Shown in pieces: positions 1-8,229 of a stretch of DNA of 64,000 nucleotides; position 1 is the first letter of the stretch, and each line of letters opens with the position of its first letter. The notes under the pieces were generated by a model that was not told where the DNA came from, searched no databases, and was given only the letters and a program-made list of their open reading frames with translations. The DNA is from Acidobacteriaceae bacterium. GTDB lineage: Bacteria; Acidobacteriota; Terriglobia; Terriglobales; Acidobacteriaceae. A program made the translations under genes and the position numbers. Location of the stretch: positions 1 through 64,000 of the forward strand of contig JAOAPC010000001.1 of NCBI GenBank assembly GCA_025462735.1. The letters run 5' to 3'.

Positions 1-1267
1 CGCGCAGCGCAAAGGTTTTGATCGGCCCGTCCCCGACGGCCATCATGTTGTTGATCATTACCGGCCTGAAGAAGCGCTCCGTCTGGAGATTGTGCATCAA
101 GTTGTCAGTGTAGAAAGGTGGCTGGTGGCAGCTCCCGCATTGGCCCTTCCCCAAGAAGATCGCCTGGCCTCGTATCTCCGCTGCCGTCGCCTTGCTCGGA
201 ATGAGCTTGCCAAAAACGTCGAGCTTGGGCGCCGGTGGAAAGTCCAGCATCTCTTGAAAATCGGCCATGAAGTCGACTTGGCTTCCGCGCTCGAGAGGAT
301 TTACGCCCTTCTTTGTGGCGATCACAATATCGCCGTCAAAATACGCGGTGCGCTGCTCGAATTCCGTGAAATCCTCGACCGTCTTCAGGGCCCGCTGCGA
401 CCCGAGGAGCCGCTGAATGTTTAGGCCGCGGAGCGACAGCGTCTTGATCCGGTGACGGAACTGCTGTGGACGGGTATCGGGGGCCAGATGCGTCGCGCCG
501 TTTTGATGGCCGTTGGAATGGCAATCAAAGCAAGCCGCGCCCATGCTGGGAATCGCCGAGCGGCGGTCCTCAGTCGTATTGAACTGCTGCTGCGGGAAGG
601 GCGTCAGCAAAAGCCGCAGCCCTTCCAGCTGCCTGGGTGTGAGTATTCCGTTGAACATCTCGTAAAAATTCGTGAGCGAGACCAGCTTACCTTGCGAGAC
701 ATCGCCCAGATCCGGGCGCGGCGCCACGTACATGGCTGGTGGAAACTCGGCCAGGAAGTGGTCCGGCAGATCGAAATCTATGTCGAAGCGGGTCAGGTCT
801 CGCCCGTCCTGCTGCTTTATTGCGTCGATCAGGAAGTGCGGAAAAACAAAGCCGCCGTCGGTGTGTTTGGGATGCGGCAATGGGTAGAACCCCTTCGGAT
901 ACAGATTCTGTTCGCGAATCTGCTCCGCGCTCATAGCGGCCAGCTTCTCCCAGCTCGTTCCGGCGGGCAGCTTCACCCGGACGCCTTCTTGTACGGGTTT
1001 TCCGCGGTCCATCGTGACACCCTGGGCCGGGCGGTCGCTCAGGTCATAGCGCTCGTTGAGCAGAGCGTTATGTTCCTTTTCAATTCCTGGCTTTTCCGCT
1101 GTCACTCTCGCCTTGAACGACGCGAATGATTCGGTACTGTCGACCTTCATATAGCTGGTCTGCCCGCGTTGTTCTTGCTGGGCATGAAGCAGGTCCAAGA
1201 ACACGAGCAAACCAGCAATTACAAAGAGGAGCCAGATCCTTTTCACCAAAACGTTTCGCTTCGCCAT
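1..1267 (-). CDS. Di-haem cytochrome c peroxidase-like protein, 3' end outside window
   Basis: The frame is open from an ATG at 1267 to the left edge (about 422 codons), so the C-terminus is missing. The N-terminus has a Sec-type signal (basic MAKRN, a hydrophobic run ending near LLHAQ). Two haem-binding CxxCH motifs are visible: CFDCH mid-protein (about nt 515-530) and CGSCH near the C-terminal side (about nt 135-150). The second is followed by FYTDNLMHN, a pattern typical of the C-terminal domain of bacterial di-haem cytochrome c peroxidase/MauG-like proteins. It is expected in the periplasm, using or supplying electrons. It starts 36 nt after the FN3-like gene and is probably co-transcribed with it. 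Peroxidase activity is inferred from family only; an electron-transfer role is equally possible. Confidence 0.8.
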   Translation of the reverse strand, partial: MAKRNVLVKRIWLLFVIAGLLVFLDLLHAQQEQRGQTSYMKVDSTESFASFKARVTAEKPGIEKEHNALLNERYDLSDRPAQGVTMDRGKPVQEGVRVKLPAGTSWEKLAAMSAEQIREQNLYPKGFYPLPHPKHTDGGFVFPHFLIDAIKQQDGRDLTRFDIDFDLPDHFLAEFPPAMYVAPRPDLGDVSQGKLVSLTNFYEMFNGILTPRQLEGLRLLLTPFPQQQFNTTEDRRSAIPSMGAACFDCHSNGHQNGATHLAPDTRPQQFRHRIKTLSLRGLNIQRLLGSQRALKTVEDFTEFEQRTAYFDGDIVIATKKGVNPLERGSQVDFMADFQEMLDFPPAPKLDVFGKLIPSKATAAEIRGQAIFLGKGQCGSCHQPPFYTDNLMHNLQTERFFRPVMINNMMAVGDGPIKTFALR

Positions 1268-1303
1268 TCACCACCGCCTTAAATGTGGGAATCAATATCG
1301 CGT

Positions 1304-1777
1304 TCACCGGTTGGTGACAGGCTTGGCGGTGCTGTTTGCTACATCGTCCTTGCCACTGGGTTCTGTCGTGAAACGTTTGACCATGCTCTTTACTCCGTCG
1401 TCCTTGCCATTAGCTTCCATGGAGTTAACTTTGTAGTAATACGTCGTGCCAGGCTTGAGGTCCTCCATGCGCACGCGGAAAACGGTATCGGGATGTCCAG
1501 GGTTCAGCCTGATGGGACTTTTCGCGGTCTGGCTAAGGTCCTTGGGATTAGTACCATAATGCACGACTCCGTAATGCTCGGGCGAGCCTCCGGGGTTGTT
1601 GCTTGTCCATCTGATAATCGCAAAGTCAGGATCAATACGTTCCATCTCTGGCCCTTTAGTGATCCGCACGTGGGCAGCTCTCTTTGTTGTAGGACTCACC
1701 TGCGTGGCCGCTGGGATTGAGTAGAGTAGGCCACCGGCCATCACCGTTATCGCCAGTTTCACAAACGTTCTATTCAT
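1304..1777 (-). CDS. Exported fibronectin type III-like protein
   Basis: A 157-residue protein. The start at 1777 is chosen because GGAGG lies 6 nt upstream; a start 7 codons further up has no ribosome site. Residues 1-25 form a Sec signal (MNRTFVKLAI, then a hydrophobic stretch). The rest reads as one FN3/purple-acid-phosphatase N-terminal-like beta-sandwich: IIRWTSNNPG, a central VVHYG, then LKPGTTYYYKV, which is the classic FN3 strand pattern. No catalytic motif is seen. Such domains bind carbohydrate or protein partners on the cell surface or in the periplasm. It lies between two cytochrome genes and probably belongs to the same leftward unit. Its 5' edge coincides with the boundary of the duplicated block that begins at 1786. 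Confidence 0.7.
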   Translation of the reverse strand: MNRTFVKLAITVMAGGLLYSIPAATQVSPTTKRAAHVRITKGPEMERIDPDFAIIRWTSNNPGGSPEHYGVVHYGTNPKDLSQTAKSPIRLNPGHPDTVFRVRMEDLKPGTTYYYKVNSMEANGKDDGVKSMVKRFTTEPSGKDDVANSTAKPVTNR

Positions 1778-1830
1778 GTAAAGCCTCCACCGAATCATTC
1801 AATTCATATTTCCCACAAGAGGAAGAAATT

Positions 1831-1858
1831 GTGTGGAGGCCGCGAACGGCCCCCACAC
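1831..1858 (-). terminator. Hairpin downstream of di-haem cytochrome copy 1
   Basis: A 12-bp stem (GTGTGGAGGCCG with CGGCCCCCACAC, one G-U pair on the transcribed strand) with a 4-nt loop, about 50 nt after the leftward stop codon. The trailing T-run is weak (AATTTCTTCC), so termination strength is uncertain. An almost identical hairpin follows copy 2. Confidence 0.5.
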
Positions 1859-1909
1859 CTCCATGCTATGTTTCCTTACCTGGCATTCGCGCCTGGTTTA
1901 GCGTGTTGC

Positions 1910-3739
1910 TTACGGTATAGGCATAGTTGGGAACGGAGAAACACCACAGACCGCCGATGCGCAGGGCGGAAGTGGCGGAGTCATGATAAGGAAATCATTA
2001 CCTTGAGTCTTAGCCGAACCACCTTGCATGCACTTACCAGTAAAGGTACCGATGTCGGGATAGGTACTCACGCCGGGGTGAGCCGGGTCAAAACCGTCCG
2101 TCAGATCTTGCATGATGATCACGATCTGGTCCTCTTCCTGGTCCGTTAAACCGAGATTTCCGATCGTCATGTCGATGTTGTTCTTGACCTCGGGCATCGG
2201 CCAGCAATCTACCTTTTCAGTTGTTCCTTTCGGGCAGTGCCCCGACGTCACCGGAAAGGCGAATTTTTTCACGTCGCGGGTGTTGTAGAAGTGAACGAGT
2301 TGTTTCAGGCTTTTGATGTAGCCATTGTGGAAGAACTCCTTCTGGAAATAGCCGACGTTCGTGCCGTTCACGACCGCCCCTGGCGCCTCGGTGGTGGGAC
2401 ACTGTGGCGGCGCCATAGCCACGTTGCGCACCGTAGACACCTGCTGTCGGCCGTCCATCCGCGGTGCAAGTTGCTTCCAAGTATCGTTCGGGTTTGGGGC
2501 AGAGCCGAAACCGCTTCTCAGAAAAGTCCCCAGTCCCAAATCCCTGTAGCTGAAGCCCAGGGGATTGGGGGTGAACCCGAAGGGATCGGGCTTGGTCTGA
2601 TAAAAGAAAGCATCCCTGGGATTCAGGGGCAGGCCGAGATTGGAAAAGCCGAAGCAGGTGAACAAAGGCCGCGCGTTAGTGGCGAATGTTCCGGTTTGGG
2701 TCTGGCCCGGCGTCAGGGTGGTCCTTTGTCCGTCGAGGTGGCAGGAATTACAGTTCGCTTTGCCGGCGAACAAAATGGCGCCCGCAAGCTCATTCGGCGA
2801 GTAGGCGGAACCAGGCAGTCCCTGTATGTTGGCATCGACTTTCGAGGTGAAAGGGCTGACCTGCGGTCCATCTTCGAAGAAGGAAACAGATTGTGCCCAG
2901 TGGTTATATATCGAGTTTGCGCGCGTGCGGTCTACCGGACTTAACTTGACTGGGGTAGCGCTAGTGCCGAACACCGCAGCCCCTCCCGGCGTTGCGCAGA
3001 TCTCGGCAGTATTGGGAGGGAATTTGATATCAAACGAGCCTTTGCCCCAGACTTCTTCAAAGAGGGGCCGGTACACAGCCTGGGAAAGCCGGAACGCGAT
3101 GCAAGCCGTGTCGGGAAAGCCCATTTCCTGAGTATCGACGGGAGGATGCTGCGCCTGCTCGGCATCGGCACTCTGTAGCAGATATCCGGTCGAGCGTCCA
3201 TCCCAGAAGTTTCCGCCAAAGAGAAGCCCTTGGTCGGGGTAGAGCTGGAGGACAGGATATCGGGGTGAGTAGGTGTATCTCTGTGCCGTTCGCTTGCCCG
3301 CCCGAAAGCGAAGCGTTCCGGGATACGCGATCATCGTCAGATTCACTGACGGTATCGGTCCGCTAAATCCGGCATACGGCATGTGGCAAGACGCACATGC
3401 TGAATTTCTCTCGGGCGACATATTCTTGTCGTAATTCATGAGCTTACCGAGTGTTTCTACTGCCTGATATCCGGTACCCTGAAGGGTCGGCGGTTGACCT
3501 GTCAGAGTCGGGGGCTTTGAGGCCTTCCACTGTGCAATCGTTTTAGCTTCAATGAAATCTACCTCGCGCAGGACCCTCTGTAGCTCTGAATTTATATCGG
3601 GCGGGAGAATCCCCGGTGGGTATGGGTTGTAAATTTTAGGTGCTTGGTCGTCTTCAGGCTCTTGGCCCTTAGTAGTCATCACGACCCCCAGTACCATTAA
3701 GCACACTACGGACAGAATGGCCAGAGTTGTACGCTGCAT
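1910..3739 (-). CDS. Di-haem cytochrome c family protein, tandem copy 1
   Basis: 609 residues. The signal peptide is about residues 1-25 (MQRTTLAILSVVCLMVLGVV). Two CxxCH haem sites are seen: CASCH at 115-119 and CNSCH at 330-334. This two-domain layout fits the bacterial di-haem cytochrome c peroxidase/MauG superfamily, but the protein is much longer than classical CcpA (about 330 aa). It would be periplasmic, taking electrons from donors such as the nearby quinoproteins or reducing peroxide. The N-terminal and C-terminal thirds are nearly identical to those of the paralogue at 4235-6010; the region between the haem sites and around residues 260-400 differs most. AAGGG lies 9 nt before the ATG. 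Function beyond electron transfer is inference. Confidence 0.85.
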   Translation of the reverse strand: MQRTTLAILSVVCLMVLGVVMTTKGQEPEDDQAPKIYNPYPPGILPPDINSELQRVLREVDFIEAKTIAQWKASKPPTLTGQPPTLQGTGYQAVETLGKLMNYDKNMSPERNSACASCHMPYAGFSGPIPSVNLTMIAYPGTLRFRAGKRTAQRYTYSPRYPVLQLYPDQGLLFGGNFWDGRSTGYLLQSADAEQAQHPPVDTQEMGFPDTACIAFRLSQAVYRPLFEEVWGKGSFDIKFPPNTAEICATPGGAAVFGTSATPVKLSPVDRTRANSIYNHWAQSVSFFEDGPQVSPFTSKVDANIQGLPGSAYSPNELAGAILFAGKANCNSCHLDGQRTTLTPGQTQTGTFATNARPLFTCFGFSNLGLPLNPRDAFFYQTKPDPFGFTPNPLGFSYRDLGLGTFLRSGFGSAPNPNDTWKQLAPRMDGRQQVSTVRNVAMAPPQCPTTEAPGAVVNGTNVGYFQKEFFHNGYIKSLKQLVHFYNTRDVKKFAFPVTSGHCPKGTTEKVDCWPMPEVKNNIDMTIGNLGLTDQEEDQIVIIMQDLTDGFDPAHPGVSTYPDIGTFTGKCMQGGSAKTQGNDFLIMTPPLPPCASAVCGVSPFPTMPIP

Positions 3740-4044
3740 GGTGCGATCCCTTTCTTGATACCTGAGTTACGGAATTAAAGTTGCTGCAGGCAGCAGAAGG
3801 GGGTGGTGAGGGTACTACGCGGAACGTGCCAAAAAATCTCAATCACCCGAAAAACTACCGAAGGTGGCTATAGCTCAGTATCAGGCTAGCGCACGCCCAA
3901 GTGGAGAATGGTCGAACATTAACCCGTCACGCTGGCGGGGTCAATACCATCGTTACCTGATTAACTTTAGGGCTAACAAGTGTTAGGTAGAGGACAGAAC
4001 CCCTCGCCGTGCGAGGCAGTTTCCGGAAACATGTCCCTTTTTTC

Positions 4045-4112
4045 GGGCGGCCACTAATTAGGTGGTTAAGCGCCTCTTCGATAGGCTTGAGTCTCTCGAC
4101 GGAGCCATACAT
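4045..4112 (-). pseudogene. Remnant of the 3' end of an rraA-like gene
   Basis: The stretch 4071-4112 aligns with 6358-6402, the last codons of the intact rraA-like gene at 6334-7110. Translated leftward it gives MYGSVERLKPIEEAL, against MYAYIEKLKSIEEAV in the intact protein. Sequence to its right switches abruptly to the downstream spacer of the cytochrome gene. It is therefore the junction scar of the tandem duplication, and no functional product is expected. Confidence 0.7.
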
Positions 4113-4155
4113 TCCACCGAATCATTCAATTCATATTTCCATACAAGAAGAAATT

Positions 4156-4183
4156 GTGTGGAGGCCGCGAACGGCCTCCACAC
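4156..4183 (-). terminator. Hairpin downstream of di-haem cytochrome copy 2
   Basis: Perfect 12-bp stem (GTGTGGAGGCCG / CGGCCTCCACAC) around a CGAA loop, 52 nt past the leftward stop; on the transcribed strand it is followed by AATTTCTTCTT. Conserved between both duplicated copies, which supports a role in 3' end formation or transcript stability. Confidence 0.55.
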
Positions 4184-4234
4184 CTCCAAGCTATGTTTCC
4201 TTACCTGGCATTCGCGCCCGGTTTAGCGTGTTGC

Positions 4235-6010
4235 TTACGGTATAGGCATAGTTGGTAACGGAGGGACATCACAGATCGCCGATGCACAGGGCGGCAGCGG
4301 CGGAGTCATGATAAGGAAGTCATTCCCTTGAGTCTTAGCCGATCCACCTTTCATGCACTGACCGGTGAAAGTATCCCTGTTCGGATAGGGTTTGGTGAAA
4401 CCATCCGTGAGTGTTTGCAAGAACGCCACGATCTGGTTCTCCTCCTTGTCCGTCAGGCCGAGCATACCGGTCGTCATGTCGAGGTTGTTCTTGACCTCGG
4501 GCATGGGCCAGCAATCTACCTTTTCAGTTGTTCCTTTCGGGCAGTGCCCCGACGTCACCGGAAAGGCGAATTTTTTCACGTCGCGCGTGTTGTAGAAGTG
4601 AACGAGTTGTTTCAGGCTCTTGATATAGCCGTTGTGGAAGAACTCCTTCTGGAAGTATGGCCCTGGCGCTTCGGTGGTGGGGCACTTGTTCGGTGCCATA
4701 GCCACATTGCGCGCCGAGGATACTTGCATTTGGCCGTCGCTAGTCGGTGCGTGTTTTCTCCAGCTTTGGTTCGGGCTGGCCCAGGAACCGAAACCGCTTC
4801 TGAGGAATGTTCCCAATCCCAAATCTCTGTAGGCGAAGCCATAGGGATTGCCGGTGAACCCGAGAGAATCCGGCTTGGTCTGATAATAGAAAGCATCCCT
4901 GGGATTCAGAGGTAGGCCTTCGTTGGCCGACCCGAAGCAAGTGAACAGAGGCGTCACGAGGGCTTCGTCACTGGTGTCGGTCAGATTCGAGGTCAGTGTG
5001 GTTCCTCTGCCGTCCAGGTGGCAGGAGTTGCAGTTTCCCTTACCCCGGAACAGCTTGTAACCGGCCATCTCGTCTGCTGACAGGGTGGCGTTCCCGGCCA
5101 GGAACGCGTCAAATTTCGACGTGAAAGCGCTGACCTGCACCGACTGCTCGTACGCGTCCAGGGCCTGCCCCCAGTGGTCATAAATAGTATTTGACTTGAT
5201 GCGGTCTTCCGCACTCAGCTTAACCGGTTCGACATTCGATCCGAAAATCTTAGCTCCTCCCGGGGTTTCGCAGATCTCCTCAGTATCGGGCGGGAATTTG
5301 ATGTCGAACGAGCCTTTGCCCCAAACTTCTTCAAAGAGGGGCCGGTACACAGCCTTGGACAGCTTGAAGGCGATGCAAGCAGTATCCGGATTGCCCATTT
5401 CTTGAGTGTCCACCGGAGGACCCTGCGCCTGATTGGCGTCAGGATTTCTTAGCAGATATCCGGTCGCGCGTGAATCCCAGAAGTTTCCACCAAAGAAAAG
5501 GCCCTGGGTTTCGTTGAACTGGAGTACCGGGAAGAACGGGGCGTACGGGTATCTTTGGGCTGACCGTTTGCCCGCACGAAAGTGGGCCGTTCCAGGATAC
5601 GCAATCATGGTCAGATTGACTGACGGTATCGGTCCGCTAAAGGCTACATACGGCATGTGACAAGAGGCGCACGCCGAATTTTTTCCGGGTGACATGTTCT
5701 TGTCATAATTCATCAGCTCGCCGAGTGTTTCTACTGCCTCAGTTCCTGTGTTCGCAAGGATTGGCGGCTGGTTTGTCACCGTCGGAGGCTTTAAGGACTT
5801 CCACCGTCCGATCGCTCTGGCTTCGATGAAATCTATCTCGCGCAGGACCCTCTTCAGCTCTGAATTTATATCGGGCGGCAGAATCCCCGGCGGGTATGGG
5901 TCGTAAATTTTCGGTGCCGGGTCTTCAGGCTCTTGGCCTTTAGTAGTCATCACGACCCCCAGTACCATTAAGCACACTACGGACAGAATAGCCAGAGTTG
6001 TACGCTGCAT
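4235..6010 (-). CDS. Di-haem cytochrome c family protein, tandem copy 2
   Basis: 591 residues, paralogue of the product of 1910-3739. Same signal peptide; CASCH at 114-118 and CNSCH at 327-331. Shared blocks include GGNFWD, PVDTQEMG, ACIAF, WGKGSFDIKFPP and EFFHNGYIKSLKQLVHFY. The deposited changes are concentrated between and after the haem domains (for example a deletion of NGTNVG-type sequence and a different 270-320 segment). The ribosome site AAAGGGA precedes the ATG. It likely works as a periplasmic electron-transfer or peroxidase enzyme; the two copies may differ in partner or expression. It lies 323 nt downstream of the rraA-like gene, so it may have its own promoter. Confidence 0.85.
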   Translation of the reverse strand: MQRTTLAILSVVCLMVLGVVMTTKGQEPEDPAPKIYDPYPPGILPPDINSELKRVLREIDFIEARAIGRWKSLKPPTVTNQPPILANTGTEAVETLGELMNYDKNMSPGKNSACASCHMPYVAFSGPIPSVNLTMIAYPGTAHFRAGKRSAQRYPYAPFFPVLQFNETQGLFFGGNFWDSRATGYLLRNPDANQAQGPPVDTQEMGNPDTACIAFKLSKAVYRPLFEEVWGKGSFDIKFPPDTEEICETPGGAKIFGSNVEPVKLSAEDRIKSNTIYDHWGQALDAYEQSVQVSAFTSKFDAFLAGNATLSADEMAGYKLFRGKGNCNSCHLDGRGTTLTSNLTDTSDEALVTPLFTCFGSANEGLPLNPRDAFYYQTKPDSLGFTGNPYGFAYRDLGLGTFLRSGFGSWASPNQSWRKHAPTSDGQMQVSSARNVAMAPNKCPTTEAPGPYFQKEFFHNGYIKSLKQLVHFYNTRDVKKFAFPVTSGHCPKGTTEKVDCWPMPEVKNNLDMTTGMLGLTDKEENQIVAFLQTLTDGFTKPYPNRDTFTGQCMKGGSAKTQGNDFLIMTPPLPPCASAICDVPPLPTMPIP

Positions 6011-6333
6011 GGTGATGTCCCTTTCTTAATTACCTGAGTTACGGAATTAGATTTGCTGCAGGCAGCAGGAAAGGGGTGGTCAGGGTACTACGGGAACGTC
6101 CCAAAAAATCTCGATCACCCAGAAAACTGACGAAGGTGGCAATAGCTCTGAATTAGGCTAGCGCACGCCCAAGTGGAGAATGGTCGAACATTAATCCGTC
6201 AACGCTGGAGAGGTCAATACCGTACTTACCTGATTAACTTTAGGGGCAACAAATCCTGCTATTCGAGGGGTTATCAGTTGTCTGAAACAGGTCATTTTTT
6301 CGCGGTGGCGCTAATTCCTCATGCTGGGCGCTC
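6011..6333. other. Intergenic spacer upstream of cytochrome copy 2
   Basis: No coding region is supported. The part 6050-6245 is repeated upstream of copy 1 (about 3775-3970), including AACATTAA and ACCTGATTAACTTTA. The conservation of this 5' block between copies is consistent with a shared promoter, but no clear -35/-10 pair is asserted. Confidence 0.5.
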
Positions 6334-7110
6334 TTACAGGCGACCGAACTTTTTGACCGCCTCTTCAATCGACTTGAGTTTCTCGATATAGGCATACATC
6401 GAATGCTCTTTGAAATCCATTTCCTGGGCGGTAACCAGGACCTCAGCGGCACGCGCGCGCGGCACAATCGCTACTCCATCCGAATCTGCGACAACAATAT
6501 CTCCGGCACTCACTGAAGCCCCGTCGCAGATGACCGGAATATTTGCTCCGGCGAAGCGATAATGTCCGACCGACGTAGAAGGCACGCTTCCCAAAGCAAA
6601 CACTGGGAACCCGATTTTCTGCAGATACGCTGTATCGCGCACTCCGCCGTCAATCACGGCACCGGAAAAATTTCTGGCGTGCATCGCAGTTCCCATCAAT
6701 CCGCCCATGCCAGCTATGTCGGCGCCGTCTTCGACCACCATCACATACACGGAGTTAGGCGCGCCTTGATCGATGGCCGCCAGCATGCCATCAAGTGCCT
6801 TGGGATCGTGGTTCTCTTCTTTCTTTAACTTGACCGTAACCGCGAACCCGGCGAACCGCGACGTAAAAATCGGACGCATCCGATGCGACAGATAAATTCG
6901 CTGCCCGGCGACTTTTTCCATCGCATCAGAGACCGACGCTACCTCCACGTGACGATACCCATCAAGCAGCGTTGCGTCAGAAGTTACATCAGCAGGGCGT
7001 GAGAACGCTGGAGTGATCTCAAAAATAGCGACCGTTGAAATGGCTGCTGCCAAGCTGATTGTCGCGATGAGAATCCGCGATCTTGAAGCCCCACGTAATA
7101 TGCTGTTCAT
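6334..7110 (-). CDS. Exported RraA-like (HMG/CHA aldolase family) protein
   Basis: 258 residues. AAGGAG sits 6 nt before the ATG. Residues 1-38 are an N-terminal hydrophobic export signal, which is unusual for this normally cytosolic family. The RraA/HMG-aldolase fold is marked by GAVIDGGVRD, whose Arg-Asp pair binds the metal and substrate in 4-hydroxy-4-methyl-2-oxoglutarate aldolases, and by the downstream GDIVVADSDGVAIVP. A divalent-metal aldolase or oxaloacetate-decarboxylase-type reaction on a short 2-oxoacid is likely; a regulatory RraA role in RNase E inhibition is unlikely outside the cytoplasm. It starts 35 nt after the polysaccharide deacetylase and is likely in its operon. Confidence 0.75.
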   Translation of the reverse strand: MNSILRGASRSRILIATISLAAAISTVAIFEITPAFSRPADVTSDATLLDGYRHVEVASVSDAMEKVAGQRIYLSHRMRPIFTSRFAGFAVTVKLKKEENHDPKALDGMLAAIDQGAPNSVYVMVVEDGADIAGMGGLMGTAMHARNFSGAVIDGGVRDTAYLQKIGFPVFALGSVPSTSVGHYRFAGANIPVICDGASVSAGDIVVADSDGVAIVPRARAAEVLVTAQEMDFKEHSMYAYIEKLKSIEEAVKKFGRL

Positions 7111-7145
7111 CTCGTGCTCCTTCGGTACGCCTGATGTGAGAAGCG

Positions 7146-8120
7146 TTATGGCTGTGTCGGCGGGTGCGGTAGCGCGTTCGATTTATCGATCACCCATTGC
7201 GGAAAGACCGGAGTATGTTGCGGCGGGTGACCGCGTGTGATGGCCCAATGATCAAGCCAGCTCGTTCCTTCTTCGCCGACGTATTCGTCCGGCAGGCTGT
7301 AGGCGGAGTCGCTGAGCGCATCCTGCAGCGTGACCAATTGGTAGCCGCGCTTGCGGAGCAAATCCAATAACTCGCCAATGTGGTCCGCTTCCAGCCAATT
7401 GGCATGCAGAAGTATGATTTGCTTCGGTTCATATCCGATCAGGTCCTTGGAGAACTTTTCGTAGTAATCGAAAACCGCGCTTGTATAAGAAAGATATGAA
7501 CTGACAAGCTGCTGCTCGAGTGCGGTATCGCCGCGCCGCCGAGCGTCGTCGTACACGCCGGCATACATCCAATCCCACGCATCCATGGTGATAGGAGCAA
7601 TGTGATAGCCGCGGTCCACGAGAAAAGCTTCAGCCTGGCGGCGGGTCTCGAGATCGCGGCCGGTGTCAAGATAAGGATGCCGGAAGTAGCGCAGCTTCAT
7701 GTTGTGCTGTGCCAGCAACATCCGAGTGACCGTCTCGCCGCGGATGATTTCCTCTTCCCACTCTTTTAATCCCACGCGATTCAACGAAGCATGGCTGAAG
7801 GTGTGGTTGCCGAGATCAAATCCGTCGTCCAGCCACATGCTGAGCGCTTTGATGCGCTCATCTACTTCACCAAACTTGTAGAGCTTGCGCTCGTTCACAA
7901 AACCAACAGCGGGGATTTTTTGATCGCGCAAAGTTCCCAGCAGCTTGGTTGTCATTTCAATGATTTCGCTTCCGGTCATCGAACTCGCGCCACCCGCGGG
8001 AAGATCATCGATTGTGATTGCAATTCCACGCTGGGCAGGATTCTGCGCTTGAAGCGGCATCGCAGTCGCAAACAGCAATGAAAGCAAGATGAAATCATAC
8101 GTCGCGAATACTCGCTTCAT
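7146..8120 (-). CDS. Exported polysaccharide deacetylase (NodB/CE4 family)
   Basis: 324 residues from the ATG at 8120, which has GGAG 7 nt upstream; an in-frame start at 8183 would add 21 residues ahead of the signal peptide. The signal is MKRVFATYDF followed by a hydrophobic run ending LQAQ. NodB motifs are recognisable: AITIDDLP (motif 1, catalytic Asp pair), NHTFSH (motif 2, metal-binding His), RHPYLDTG (motif 3) and ILLHAN (motif 5). The enzyme should remove N- or O-acetyl groups from a glycan, or act on a related amide, outside the cytoplasm. It sits in a leftward unit with PLP, RidA and PQQ enzymes, so a substrate carrying acetylated amino sugars is plausible but unproven. Confidence 0.85.
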   Translation of the reverse strand: MKRVFATYDFILLSLLFATAMPLQAQNPAQRGIAITIDDLPAGGASSMTGSEIIEMTTKLLGTLRDQKIPAVGFVNERKLYKFGEVDERIKALSMWLDDGFDLGNHTFSHASLNRVGLKEWEEEIIRGETVTRMLLAQHNMKLRYFRHPYLDTGRDLETRRQAEAFLVDRGYHIAPITMDAWDWMYAGVYDDARRRGDTALEQQLVSSYLSYTSAVFDYYEKFSKDLIGYEPKQIILLHANWLEADHIGELLDLLRKRGYQLVTLQDALSDSAYSLPDEYVGEEGTSWLDHWAITRGHPPQHTPVFPQWVIDKSNALPHPPTQP

Positions 8121-8229
8121 TGATGTGCTCCGTAATTTGGTCGAAAGTGGCTCGGACCGAAACTTGCCTACCTCATCCTTCACGGTGCTTCGCGGAAAAA
8201 TCGCACCAACTCACTGAGTCTTGATCCCG

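Larger units (their letters stand above)
1786..4112. repeat. Copy 1 of a tandem segmental duplication (about 2.3 kb)
   Basis: From TCCACCGAATCATTCAATTC onward this block matches 4113-6402 in order and orientation: spacer, GTGTGGAGG hairpin, a whole di-haem cytochrome gene, its 5' region, and a short piece of the 3' end of an rraA-like gene. The copies have diverged (points and short indels), so the event is not recent. Boundaries are by eye. Confidence 0.8.
4113..6402. repeat. Copy 2 of the tandem segmental duplication
   Basis: Partner of 1786-4112. It begins with the same TCCACCGAATCATTCAATTC and ends inside the intact rraA-like gene, so it contains the original junction with that gene. The order hairpin, cytochrome gene, 5' spacer, rraA tail is the same in both copies. 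Confidence 0.8.

Noticed and set aside
452-1129. Rightward open frame of 225 codons over the first cytochrome gene
   Set aside because: The leftward frame shows two CxxCH haem motifs and a signal peptide; the rightward one is compositionally a shadow with no motif.
2237-2944. Rightward 235-codon frame in the first di-haem gene
   Set aside because: It lies wholly inside a clear leftward gene whose copy is conserved in the next block; no family features.
6334-7110. RNase E inhibitor RraA
   Set aside because: It has a signal peptide and retains aldolase metal-site residues, so a cytoplasmic RNase role is unlikely.
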